From the NCBI GenBank assembly GCA_022701635.1, contig JAKOOD010000607.1, forward strand, positions 1 to 33,707: a stretch of 33,707 nucleotides of DNA. The letters run 5' to 3'. The notes under the pieces were generated by a model, which saw nothing but the letters and a program-made list of their open reading frames with translations, had not been told where the DNA came from and did not search any database. Position 1 is the first letter of the stretch. Every line of letters starts with the position of its first letter. The position numbers and the translations under genes are program-made. Of this stretch, positions 14,800 to 23,195 are shown piece by piece. Origin of the DNA: Burkholderiaceae bacterium. Its GTDB lineage: Bacteria > Pseudomonadota > Gammaproteobacteria > Burkholderiales > Burkholderiaceae_D.

Positions 14800-16332
14800 A
14801 TGGCAGAACTTACCGCCGTACTTCTAAACTTCCTGAAAGCAATCGGCAAGTACCGCTGGTACGCGGTCGTCATCGCCTGGACCGTGGCCTTGATCGGCTG
14901 GGCCGTGGTATTGCGCCTGCCGCCCCAATATGAAGCATCGGCACGGGTGTATGTCGACACCCAGAGCATGCTGCGTCCGCTGCTGTCAGGCATGACCAGC
15001 ATGCCTGACGTTAACCAGCAAGTGATGTTCATGCGCCGTACCCTGCTCAGCCGTCCGAACATCGAACGCCTGATGCGTGACGTCGACCTCGACGTCAAAG
15101 CCAAGAACACCAAGGAACACGAGAGGATTGTCAATGAACTGATGTCCAATCTCAGGCTCGGCGGCACCGAACGCGACGACATCTACACGATCAGCTATGT
15201 ATCGGACAACCCGCAGCTGGGCAAGGCCGTTGTGCAGGGCTTGCTGACCATCTTCGTCGAAGGCAGCTTCGGTGGCAAGAAACAGGATTCCGACAAGGCG
15301 ATCCAGTTCATCGACGACCAGATCAAGACCTACGAGGACAAGCTGGCTGCCGCAGAAAATTCCTTGAAGGAATTCAAGATCAAGAACATGGGCATGCTGC
15401 CCGGCTCCGGCGACTTCAACGGCCAGATGAGCACGGTCAGCGACCAGCTCAGCCAGGCCCGCCTGGAACTGGCCGAGGCCGAGCAGGCGCGCAACGCGAT
15501 CCGCCGCCAGATCAACGGCGAGCCGGCCCAGCCCGGCACCAAGACAATCGATCCGGCCCTGCTCGACCCCGAACTGGAAGGCCGCATCCAGGCGGTCCAG
15601 AAGAACCTGGACGGCCTGCGCCTGCAATACACCGAGCAGCACCCCGACGTGGTCGCCAACAAGCGCCTGCTCGAGCAGCTGCTGGCGCAGAAGGCGGACC
15701 TGTCCAAGACCAAGAAACGCAGCTCTGATCCGGGCGCCGGTTACAGCCCGATGCTGCAGCAACTGACCGTGGCGCTGTCGGCGGCCGAAGCGCGCGTGGC
15801 CTCGATGCGTGCCCGCGTCGACGAATTCTCGGCTCGCATGGCGCGCCTGCGCTCGCAGAGCACCACGGCGCCGGAAATCGAAGTCCAGCTGACCCAGCTG
15901 AACCGCGACTACGACATCAACAAAGCCAATTACCAGCGCCTGGTCGAGCGTCGCGAACAGGCCCGCCTGTCGGGTGACCTGACCTCGGCCACCGACATGC
16001 TGGCCTTCCGCATCATCGATCCGCCGACCGTGCCGAACCAGCCGAGCGGCCCGAACCGCCTGCGCCTGTTCTCGATGGTGTTCGGTGGCGCGCTGGTGGC
16101 CGGCCTGGCCGTGGCTTTCCTGATGAGCCAGTTCCGTCCGACCTTCATGAGCCAGGCCGCGCTGCGCGACACGACCGGCCTGCCGGTGCTCGGTTCGATC
16201 GGCATGAACTGGACCAACGAACAGACCGTCCGCCGCAAGCGCCGCCTGATCGCCGTCGGTGTATCGGTGCTGCTGCTGCTGGGGGCCTATGCCGCCGGCG
16301 TGGCCGCTATCCTGGTCCGCCCCACGCTTTAA
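14800..16332 (+). CDS. XrtA system polysaccharide chain-length determinant (Wzc/Wzz-like)
   Basis: A 510-residue inner-membrane protein of the PEP-CTERM locus chain-length family. It has an N-terminal membrane helix (about residues 20-40, YAVVIAWTVALIGWAVVLRL), then a periplasmic Wzz domain (YEASARVYVDTQSML). A long coiled-coil region (about 170-390, with repeated Gln/Glu/Ala heptads such as LSQARLELAEAEQARNAIRRQ) leads to the Pro-rich motif IIDPPTVPNQPSGPNR near residue 408, and two C-terminal membrane helices follow (about 425-447 and 480-505). It has no fused kinase domain; the kinase is the next gene. It should control EPS polymer length and link the synthase to the export lipoprotein. 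First gene of the plus-strand EPS operon. Confidence 0.92.
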   Translation: MAELTAVLLNFLKAIGKYRWYAVVIAWTVALIGWAVVLRLPPQYEASARVYVDTQSMLRPLLSGMTSMPDVNQQVMFMRRTLLSRPNIERLMRDVDLDVKAKNTKEHERIVNELMSNLRLGGTERDDIYTISYVSDNPQLGKAVVQGLLTIFVEGSFGGKKQDSDKAIQFIDDQIKTYEDKLAAAENSLKEFKIKNMGMLPGSGDFNGQMSTVSDQLSQARLELAEAEQARNAIRRQINGEPAQPGTKTIDPALLDPELEGRIQAVQKNLDGLRLQYTEQHPDVVANKRLLEQLLAQKADLSKTKKRSSDPGAGYSPMLQQLTVALSAAEARVASMRARVDEFSARMARLRSQSTTAPEIEVQLTQLNRDYDINKANYQRLVERREQARLSGDLTSATDMLAFRIIDPPTVPNQPSGPNRLRLFSMVFGGALVAGLAVAFLMSQFRPTFMSQAALRDTTGLPVLGSIGMNWTNEQTVRRKRRLIAVGVSVLLLLGAYAAGVAAILVRPTL

Positions 16333-16356
16333 CGCGACGATCGCAAGGAGTACACC

Positions 16357-17331
16357 GTGAGCATTATTGAAAAAGCAGCAAGCCGGATCGACCAGCAGCG
16401 CAGCGCCGCCGCGACCGCCACCGGCCCTGCCACCGTGCCGGACACCGATGCCGTCCGCGCCATCCCCCCGGTCGCCGTAGCCGCCCCGCCCGTCGTCCCG
16501 CCCGCAACCGCCATCGTGATGCCGGCTGCAGAAGCGGTCGCGGTGCCGGCCGCCGCGCCGGCCCAGCCGGCAAAGGAAGCGGAGCGCCCGCCACAGAAGT
16601 TTTCGACCCGCCGCGTCGAGCTCGACCTGGCGCGCATGCGCGACCTGGGCATGGTCACCGCCGCCGCCGGCCGCACCCGCCTGCTGGAAGACTTCCGCGT
16701 GATCAAGCGCCCGCTGCTGCAGCGCGCCTTCATCGAACGTGCGCCGGGCGCCCGTCCGAACAACCTGATCATGATCACCAGCTCGCTGCCGGGCGAAGGC
16801 AAGACCTATTGCGCGATCAACCTGGCGATGAGCATCGCCATGGAACTCGACCACACCGTGCTGCTGGTCGACGCCGACGTGGCGCGCCCGTCGGTGCTGC
16901 GTACGCTCGGCCTGCCGGCGCACCGCGGCCTGATGGACATCCTGGTCGACGACAAGCTCGACATGGCTGACGTGATGCTGCGCACCAACGTCGATACGCT
17001 GTCGATCCTGCCGGCCGGCACCAATACCCCGCGCGCCACCGAACTGCTGGCCAGCTCGACCATGACCAACCTGGTGCACGAGATCGCCAACCGCTATCCG
17101 GACCGGATCGTGATCTTCGATTCGCCGCCGCTGCTGCTGACCTCGGAATCGCACGTGCTGGCGTCGCACATGGGCCAGATCGTGATGATGGTCGAAGCCC
17201 AGACCACCACCCAGCATGCGGTCAAGGAAGCACTCCAGCAGCTGGAAGGCTACCCGAACGTGAATCTCATCTATAACAAGACCAGGGAAATCCCCGGCAT
17301 CGAAGAAACGTATGACTATCACTACGGCTAA
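16357..17331 (+). CDS. XrtA-associated tyrosine autokinase (BY-kinase)
   Basis: A 324-residue cytoplasmic bacterial tyrosine kinase. The start is GTG after AAGGAG. Residues 15-80 form an Ala/Pro-rich low-complexity linker. The kinase core has Walker A SSLPGEGKT (G146-T150), Walker A' LLVDADVARPS (169-179) and Walker B IVIFDSPPLL (251-260). The protein ends in a short tyrosine cluster (Y319, Y321, Y323 in ETYDYHYG), the likely autophosphorylation site. Such kinases work with the preceding chain-length protein to control EPS assembly through cycles of phosphorylation. The 24-bp gap to the previous gene and the overlap with the next are consistent with one operon. Confidence 0.92.
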   Translation: MSIIEKAASRIDQQRSAAATATGPATVPDTDAVRAIPPVAVAAPPVVPPATAIVMPAAEAVAVPAAAPAQPAKEAERPPQKFSTRRVELDLARMRDLGMVTAAAGRTRLLEDFRVIKRPLLQRAFIERAPGARPNNLIMITSSLPGEGKTYCAINLAMSIAMELDHTVLLVDADVARPSVLRTLGLPAHRGLMDILVDDKLDMADVMLRTNVDTLSILPAGTNTPRATELLASSTMTNLVHEIANRYPDRIVIFDSPPLLLTSESHVLASHMGQIVMMVEAQTTTQHAVKEALQQLEGYPNVNLIYNKTREIPGIEETYDYHYG

Positions 17332-18898
17332 GATGCCGATTTCCGGGCCGGCACTCAGGCTGCTGCCGCTGGCCCTGGCAGCGATGCTGCTGTCGGCCGA
17401 ATGCCACGCGCAATGGCGCATCAGTCCCCGGGTCGACCTGCGCGAAACATATTCCGACAACGTCGGCTTGCAGAACAGCGCCGACGCGCGCAGCAGCTTC
17501 GTCAGCGAAGCCGATCCCGGCATCAGTATCACCAAAGTTGGGCCGCGCCTGAAGGTGAGTGCGGATGCCGGCTGGCGCCTGTATTCATACAGCAACAACG
17601 ATGCACCGAATCTGCGTAACAGCGAACGCCACTACAGCGGCGCCGTGCAGGCGACGGTGGTCGACCAGTTGCTCTTCGTCGATGCCAACGCCACGGGTTC
17701 ACGCCAGGCCGTGTCGGCCTTCGGCCCGGTATCGAACAACACGTTCTCGAATACCAACCGCACCGACGTCAGCACCTGGCGCATCAGCCCTTACCTGCGC
17801 CACCGCTTCGGGTCGACCGCGGACATGTCGCTGCGCTACATGCGCGACTCGGTCGACAGTGGCGTGGGCGGCTACGGCAGCAGCAGGGCCAGCACGCGCT
17901 CGGCCGACCTGAACAGCGGCACTGCATTCGACACCCTCGGCTGGAACCTGTCGTATTACCACCAGGACCTGAGCGAACGCCTGGACAATGTCGGTACCGT
18001 GCCCACGCTGGCCAACGATTCGATGTCCGAGAACACCTCGGCCGGGCTGCGCTGGCGCCTGATCCGCCGTCTTGCCCTGACCGCCAGCGTCGGCTACGAC
18101 AAGTACGAATACCCGACCCTGGGCGAAGCCACCAGCGGCCGCAGCTGGTTGGGCGGTTTCATCTGGACGCCCTCCACGCGTACCAGCGTGCAGGCCTCGT
18201 TCGGCCGGCGCTATTTCGGCAAGACCGGCTCCCTGGTCTCGAGTTACCGCACCCAGCGCAGCATCTGGAACCTGAACTACAGCGACGCCGTGACCACCAC
18301 ACGCTCGCAATTCGTGCTGCCGTCCGCGATCGACACCGCCGCCATGCTCGACAGCCTGTTTGCCGCCAGCATCCCGGATGCGGTGCAGCGCCAGCAGGCG
18401 GTACAGGCCTACATCGCCGCCGCCGGCCTGCCGCCGACCCTGGCCAACAGCATCAATTACCTGAGCAACCGCTATATCCGGATCCAGCGCCTGCAGGGCG
18501 CGGCCATCTTCCGTGGTCCGCGCAGCAACCTGACCTTCAGCGTGTTCAACGAAAAGCGGCTCGCACTGTCGAGCCAGGAAAGCGACAGCGCCCTGCTGCT
18601 GGGGCAACTGGCCTCGCTGAACGACGACACCAGCCAGCGCGGCGCCACCGCCAACCTGGACTACCAGCTGTCGCCGCGCTCGAACGCCTACGGCGCCCTG
18701 TCGCTGTCGCGGGTACACTCGCTGTCGGCCGACTTCTCCAGCAACAACAGCGAAATGCGCCTGGGGCTGAATCACCGCTTCGCAAAGCGGATGCAGGGCA
18801 GCGTCGAGCTTCGCCACACGCGCGGGCGCCAGAACCTGGTCAACAGCGACACCTACCGCGAGAACGCGCTGGTCGCGACTCTTTCCGTCGTCTATTAA
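17312..18898 (+). CDS. XrtA-system outer-membrane beta-barrel protein (TIGR03016-like)
   Basis: A 528-residue protein that starts by overlapping the kinase gene by 20 nt; an in-frame ATG at 17333, one base after the kinase stop, is an alternative. The N-terminus is a Sec signal peptide (LPLALAAMLLSAECHA). The mature sequence begins QWRISPRVDLRETYSDNVGL, a typical first strand of the family, and continues as alternating amphipathic beta strands rich in Arg, Tyr, Ser and Asn up to a final strand ENALVATLSVVY ending in aromatic Tyr, as outer-membrane barrels do. This family sits at this place in XrtA EPS loci. A role as a secretion or anchoring porin for EPS is plausible but not proven. Confidence 0.87.
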   Translation: MTITTAKMPISGPALRLLPLALAAMLLSAECHAQWRISPRVDLRETYSDNVGLQNSADARSSFVSEADPGISITKVGPRLKVSADAGWRLYSYSNNDAPNLRNSERHYSGAVQATVVDQLLFVDANATGSRQAVSAFGPVSNNTFSNTNRTDVSTWRISPYLRHRFGSTADMSLRYMRDSVDSGVGGYGSSRASTRSADLNSGTAFDTLGWNLSYYHQDLSERLDNVGTVPTLANDSMSENTSAGLRWRLIRRLALTASVGYDKYEYPTLGEATSGRSWLGGFIWTPSTRTSVQASFGRRYFGKTGSLVSSYRTQRSIWNLNYSDAVTTTRSQFVLPSAIDTAAMLDSLFAASIPDAVQRQQAVQAYIAAAGLPPTLANSINYLSNRYIRIQRLQGAAIFRGPRSNLTFSVFNEKRLALSSQESDSALLLGQLASLNDDTSQRGATANLDYQLSPRSNAYGALSLSRVHSLSADFSSNNSEMRLGLNHRFAKRMQGSVELRHTRGRQNLVNSDTYRENALVATLSVVY

Positions 18899-18913
18899 GC
18901 GGAGCCCATCAAG

Positions 18914-19978
18914 ATGTACGAAACCTATTACGGATTATCCGCCAAGCCCTTCCAGCTGCGTCCCGACCCGCACTTCTTCTACGGCAGCAAGGGACACAAG
19001 CGCGCCATGGCCTACCTCGAGTACGGCCTGTCGCAGGGCGAAGGCTTCATCGTCATCACCGGCGAGGTCGGCGCGGGCAAGACCACGCTGGTGCGCAGCC
19101 TGTTCAACCGGCTGCCGTCGGACCAGATCGTGGCCGCCCACATCGTCAACACCCACCTGGATCCGGACGACACGCTGCGGATGGTGGTGTCGGCGTTCGG
19201 CCTGCCCTACGAGGGGGCCAGCAAGACCGACCTGCTGACGCGCCTGGAGCGCTTCCTGTGCGACGTCGACCACCAGGGCAAGCGCGCCCTGCTGGTCATC
19301 GACGAAGCCCAGAACCTGTCGGCGCGCACGGTGGAAGAACTGCGCATGCTGTCGAATTTCCAGACCGACGACAAGTCGCTGCTGCAGACCTTCCTGCTCG
19401 GCCAGCCCGAGTTCCGCGCCACCCTGCACAGCCCCGGCATGCAGCAGCTGCGCCAGCGCGTGATCGCCAGCTACCACCTGGGCCCGATGGATGCGCAGGA
19501 AACCCACGCCTACATCGAGCACCGCCTCGCCACCGTCGGCTGGAACAACGATCCTTCCTTCGACGACGGCGCCCATGCGGCGATCTTCGCCTACAGCGGC
19601 GGCATCCCGCGCAAGGTCAACACGCTGATGGACCGCGTGCTGCTGATGGGTTACCTGGAAGAGATGCACACGTTCACGGAAGAAGACATCAATACCGTGA
19701 TCCGCGACATCAACGAAGAATACAAGGTGCCTGAAATCATGGGTACGCCGGCCGAAGACGCCATGCCGGCGCGTGCGGGCCTGGACGACGACCTGCGTGC
19801 CGGCGGCATGCGCATGATCGACCAGCGCACCGGCGACCGCCGCGCCAACAGCGTCGAAATGCTGGACGAACGCATGATGCGACTCGAAAAATCGATCGTG
19901 TCGGTGCTGTCGATCCTCAAGAAGATCGTGGCCACGCCCCAGGGCGCGCCCACCCACCACGTGGACAACCAAGAATGA
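18914..19978 (+). CDS. XrtA/PEP-CTERM system-associated ATPase (ExeA-like AAA)
   Basis: A 354-residue ATPase that opens MYETYYGLSAKPFQLRPDPHFFY, the signature of the ExeA/GspA-like family. Walker A GEVGAGKTT is at residues 50-58 and Walker B LLVIDEAQ at 126-133; the sensor/arginine-finger region is QLRQRVIASYHLGPM. The last 80 residues are a polar linker and a coiled coil, with no peptidoglycan-binding domain or membrane helix. It probably powers or regulates assembly of the EPS/PEP-CTERM machinery at the inner membrane (family inference). Its stop overlaps the next start (ATGA at 19975). Confidence 0.92.
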   Translation: MYETYYGLSAKPFQLRPDPHFFYGSKGHKRAMAYLEYGLSQGEGFIVITGEVGAGKTTLVRSLFNRLPSDQIVAAHIVNTHLDPDDTLRMVVSAFGLPYEGASKTDLLTRLERFLCDVDHQGKRALLVIDEAQNLSARTVEELRMLSNFQTDDKSLLQTFLLGQPEFRATLHSPGMQQLRQRVIASYHLGPMDAQETHAYIEHRLATVGWNNDPSFDDGAHAAIFAYSGGIPRKVNTLMDRVLLMGYLEEMHTFTEEDINTVIRDINEEYKVPEIMGTPAEDAMPARAGLDDDLRAGGMRMIDQRTGDRRANSVEMLDERMMRLEKSIVSVLSILKKIVATPQGAPTHHVDNQE

Positions 19979-20859
19979 ACATGTACGAACTCGCCGCGCG
20001 CCCCGCGCCGGCCCCGGGTGAACGCATCCGCAATGCCATGACCTGCGACGTCGAGGATTACTTCCAGGTCTCGGCCTTCGCGCCCTACATCGACCGCGCC
20101 AGCTGGCCGGCGCGCGAATGCCGCGTCGAAGCCAACATGGACCGCATCCTGGCCCTGTTCGAGCGCACCGGCGTGCGCGCCACCTTCTTCACGCTGGGCT
20201 GGATCGCCGAGCGCTACCCGAACGTGGTGAAACGCATCGTCGCCGGCGGCCACGAGCTGGCCAGCCACGGTTACGGCCACCTGCGCGCCTCCGACCAGAC
20301 CCGCGCCGAATTCGACAACGACATCCGCTCGGCCAAGGCCCTGCTGGAAGACATCGGCGGCCAGGCGGTGCTGGGCTACCGCGCCCCGAGCTTCTCGATC
20401 GGCCGCGACAACCTGTGGGCGCTCGACGCGCTACTCGAAGCCGGCTACCGCTACAGCTCGAGCATCTACCCGGTGCAGCACGACCACTACGGCATGCCGG
20501 AAGCGCCGCGCTTCGCGTTTTACCCGAACGGTACCGACGGCTTGCTGGAAGTGCCGATCACCACGGTGCAGATGATGGGCCGTAACCTGCCGGCCGGCGG
20601 CGGCGGCTATTTCCGCCTGCTGCCGTACGCGCTGTCGCGCTGGATGATGGCCAAGGTCAACCAGGACGACCGCCAGCCGGCCCTGTTCTACTTCCACCCG
20701 TGGGAAATCGACACCGAGCAGCCGCGCCCCGAAGGCGTGGGCGCCAAGTCGCGCTTCCGCCACTACGTCAACATCGAGCGCATGGAAAGCCGCATCGAAG
20801 CATTGGCCCGCGATTTCGCGTGGGACCGGATGGACCGGATCTTCCTTAATCAGCCATAA
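19975..20859 (+). CDS. XrtA-system polysaccharide deacetylase (DUF3473 type)
   Basis: A 294-residue NodB-fold deacetylase. The modified motif 1 reads MTCDVEDYFQ (Asp25 and Asp28), and the metal-binding histidines are His98 and His102 in ELASHGYGH. The later motif GYRAPSFSIG and the C-terminal DUF3473-type segment (FYFHPWEIDTEQPRP) identify the XrtA-locus family. It should remove acetyl groups from N-acetylated sugars of the EPS. No signal peptide is visible, which is normal for this family and suggests action on lipid-linked intermediates in the cytoplasm. It is translationally coupled to the ATPase gene by a 4-nt overlap. Confidence 0.93.
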   Translation: MNMYELAARPAPAPGERIRNAMTCDVEDYFQVSAFAPYIDRASWPARECRVEANMDRILALFERTGVRATFFTLGWIAERYPNVVKRIVAGGHELASHGYGHLRASDQTRAEFDNDIRSAKALLEDIGGQAVLGYRAPSFSIGRDNLWALDALLEAGYRYSSSIYPVQHDHYGMPEAPRFAFYPNGTDGLLEVPITTVQMMGRNLPAGGGGYFRLLPYALSRWMMAKVNQDDRQPALFYFHPWEIDTEQPRPEGVGAKSRFRHYVNIERMESRIEALARDFAWDRMDRIFLNQP

Positions 20860-20869
20860 ATTCGCAAAA

Positions 20870-21979
20870 ATGAATTCGATCATCGAAGCCGCGCAGGCAA
20901 AACGCGCCGGCCCGGCACCGAGCGCGCCTGTCGCGCCGGCGCCCCTGACCCTGCACCTGCTGCAGCGCGCCGACTATCCCCGCTGGGACGCCTTCGTGCG
21001 CGCCTGCCCCGAGGCCACCTTCTTCCACCTGTCCGGCTGGCAGAGCGTGATCGAGCAGTCGTTCGGCATCAAGACCTTCTTTTATTACGTCGAGCAGGAC
21101 GGCCAGATCCAGGGCGTGCTGCCGCTGGCCGAGATCAAGAGCCGCCTGTTCGGCCACTCGCTCGGCGCGATGCCGTTCTGCGTGTACGGCGGGCCGGTCG
21201 CGACCGGCCCGGAAGCACGTGCCATGCTGGACGGGGCCGCGCATGAGCTGGCGCAGAAGCTCGGCGTCGGCCACCTCGAATACCGCGGCATGGCGCGCTT
21301 CCACCCGGAAGACCCGGCATGGCACTCGAAGGAACTGTACGTGACCTTCCGCAAGGAGATCACGGGCGACGACGAGGCCAACATGAACGCGATCCCGCGC
21401 AAGCAGCGCGCGATGGTCCGCAAGGGCATCAAGCTGGGCCTGCGCGGCGAAGTCGACGCCAACGTCGACCGCATGTTCGACGCCTATGCGCGCAGCGTGC
21501 ACCGCCTCGGTACCCCGGTGTTCCCGAAAAAATACTTCGCCCTGCTGCAGCAGACCTTCGGCGACGAGTGCGAAGTGCGCACCATCGTCACCGACGACAA
21601 CCGCCTGGTGGCGGCCGTGCTGTCGTTCTACTGGCGCGACGAAGTCGTGCCCTACTACGGCGGCGGCACCGACCTGGCGCGCGAAGTGGCCGGCAACGAC
21701 TTCATGTACTGGAACCTGATGCAGGCCGCCGCCGCGCGCGGCTGCCGCCTGTTCGACTTCGGCCGCAGCAAGCTGGGCACCGGCGCCTACGATTTCAAGA
21801 AGAACTGGGGTTTCACGGCCCAGCACCTGCCCTACGAATACAAGCTGTACGGCGCGGATGCGCTGCCCGACAACAACCCGCTGAATCCGAAGTACCAGCT
21901 GTTCATCAAGATGTGGAAAAAGCTGCCGCTGCCGTTGGCGAATTTCATGGGGCCGTACATCGTCCGTAACCTGGGCTGA
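20870..21979 (+). CDS. FemAB-family XrtA/PEP-CTERM-associated protein
   Basis: A 369-residue double-GNAT-fold protein of the FemAB type. The first 20 residues are an Ala/Pro-rich tail. Family features follow: YPRWDAFVRACPEATFFHLSGWQSVIEQSFG at about residues 32-62, then PRKQRAMVRKGIKLGL (about 180) and the closing FDFGRSKLGTGAYDFKKNWGF (about 295-315). FemAB proteins add amino acids to peptidoglycan precursors; the XrtA-locus group is thought to modify the polysaccharide with an aminoacyl or acyl group. The substrate is unknown. It sits 10 bp after the deacetylase and 13 bp before the glycosyltransferase. Confidence 0.92.
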   Translation: MNSIIEAAQAKRAGPAPSAPVAPAPLTLHLLQRADYPRWDAFVRACPEATFFHLSGWQSVIEQSFGIKTFFYYVEQDGQIQGVLPLAEIKSRLFGHSLGAMPFCVYGGPVATGPEARAMLDGAAHELAQKLGVGHLEYRGMARFHPEDPAWHSKELYVTFRKEITGDDEANMNAIPRKQRAMVRKGIKLGLRGEVDANVDRMFDAYARSVHRLGTPVFPKKYFALLQQTFGDECEVRTIVTDDNRLVAAVLSFYWRDEVVPYYGGGTDLAREVAGNDFMYWNLMQAAAARGCRLFDFGRSKLGTGAYDFKKNWGFTAQHLPYEYKLYGADALPDNNPLNPKYQLFIKMWKKLPLPLANFMGPYIVRNLG

Positions 21980-21992
21980 TGGCTGAAACATC

Positions 21993-23195
21993 GTGGAAGA
22001 CCTGCTCCTGCTGATCCACCGGATCCCCTACCCGCCCAACAAGGGCGACAAGATCCGTTCCTACCACCTGCTGAAGCACCTGGCGCGCCATTACCGGGTG
22101 CACCTGGCCACCTTCGTCGACGATCCGGACGACTGGCAGTACGTGCCGCACGTCGAGGCGCTGTGCGCGAGCAGCCATTTCGCCGCCATGAAACCCCTGG
22201 TCGCGCGCGTAAAAAGCCTGGGCGCGCTGCTGAAGAACCGCTCGCTGTCGCTCGAGTACTACCGCGATGCCGGTATCGAGCGCTGGGTCAGGCAGGCCGT
22301 GGCCGCGCACGGCATCGAGCGCGTGCTGGTGTTCTCGTCGGCGATGGCGCAGTACGCCGATCCGTATCGCGCGGCGCGCCGGGTGGTCGATTTCGTCGAC
22401 GTCGATTCCGACAAGTGGCGCCAGTACGCGGAAAAGAAATCCTTCCCGATGAGCTGGCTTTACCAGTACGAAGCGGACCGCCTGCTCAGCTACGAGCGCC
22501 AGGTGGCGCGCGACTACGACGCCTCGCTGTTCGTGTCGGCCCCCGAGGCCGCGCTGTTCCGCCAGCTGGCGCCGGAAAGCAGCGTCAAGATCGGCCACTT
22601 CAGCAACGGCGTCGATACCGATTATTTTTCGCCGCACGACAACCACGTCAGCCCCTACGCGGCCGGCGAGCGCGCGCTGGTGTTCACCGGCGCCATGGAT
22701 TACTGGCCCAACGTGGATGCGGTGCAGTGGTTCTGCGACGACGTGTTCCCGCAGCTGCGCACGCGCTTTCCGGAACTGCGCTTCTACATCGTCGGTTCGC
22801 GCCCCAGCCCGGCGGTGCAGGCGCTCGCCCAGCGTGACGGCGTGAAGGTCACCGGCACCGTGCCCGACGTGCGGCCCTACATCGCCCACGCCGCGGTCGC
22901 GGTGGCGCCGCTGCGGATCGCGCGCGGCATCCAGAACAAGGTGCTCGAAGCGATGGCGATGGCGACCCCGGTGGTGGTGTCGCCGCAGGCGCTGGAAGGC
23001 ATCGACGCCGTCCCCGGCAGCGAACTGGTGCTGGCCGAGGATGCCGCGGCCTTCGCCGACGCCGTCGCCACCCTGCTGACGGGCCTGGACAGCGCGGCCA
23101 GCGCGATCGGCCAGGCGGCGCGCGCCAAGGTACAAAGTCAATACAGCTGGTCAAGCAATCTTGCCTGCATAGGAGAGAACCTGGAATGTTCCTGA
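21993..23195 (+). CDS. XrtA-system glycosyltransferase, TIGR03087-like (GT4)
   Basis: A 400-residue GT-B glycosyltransferase with a GTG start. The N-terminal IHRIPYPPNKGDKIRSYHLLKHLA is diagnostic for the first of two XrtA-associated sugar transferases. The C-terminal half has the family-4 nucleotide-sugar region: GERALVFTGAMDYWPNVDAVQWF, then APLRIARGIQNKVLEAMAMATPVVVS with the E-x7-E-like motif. It should add one sugar of the EPS repeat unit on the cytoplasmic side. The last 10 nt overlap the exosortase gene. Confidence 0.92.
   Translation: MEDLLLLIHRIPYPPNKGDKIRSYHLLKHLARHYRVHLATFVDDPDDWQYVPHVEALCASSHFAAMKPLVARVKSLGALLKNRSLSLEYYRDAGIERWVRQAVAAHGIERVLVFSSAMAQYADPYRAARRVVDFVDVDSDKWRQYAEKKSFPMSWLYQYEADRLLSYERQVARDYDASLFVSAPEAALFRQLAPESSVKIGHFSNGVDTDYFSPHDNHVSPYAAGERALVFTGAMDYWPNVDAVQWFCDDVFPQLRTRFPELRFYIVGSRPSPAVQALAQRDGVKVTGTVPDVRPYIAHAAVAVAPLRIARGIQNKVLEAMAMATPVVVSPQALEGIDAVPGSELVLAEDAAAFADAVATLLTGLDSAASAIGQAARAKVQSQYSWSSNLACIGENLECS

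Noticed and set aside
14618-14827. A 69-codon open frame in the divergent region before the EPS operon
   Set aside because: It overlaps the start of the chain-length gene out of frame, lacks a ribosome-binding site and resembles no protein family; the hairpin and leader explain the region better.
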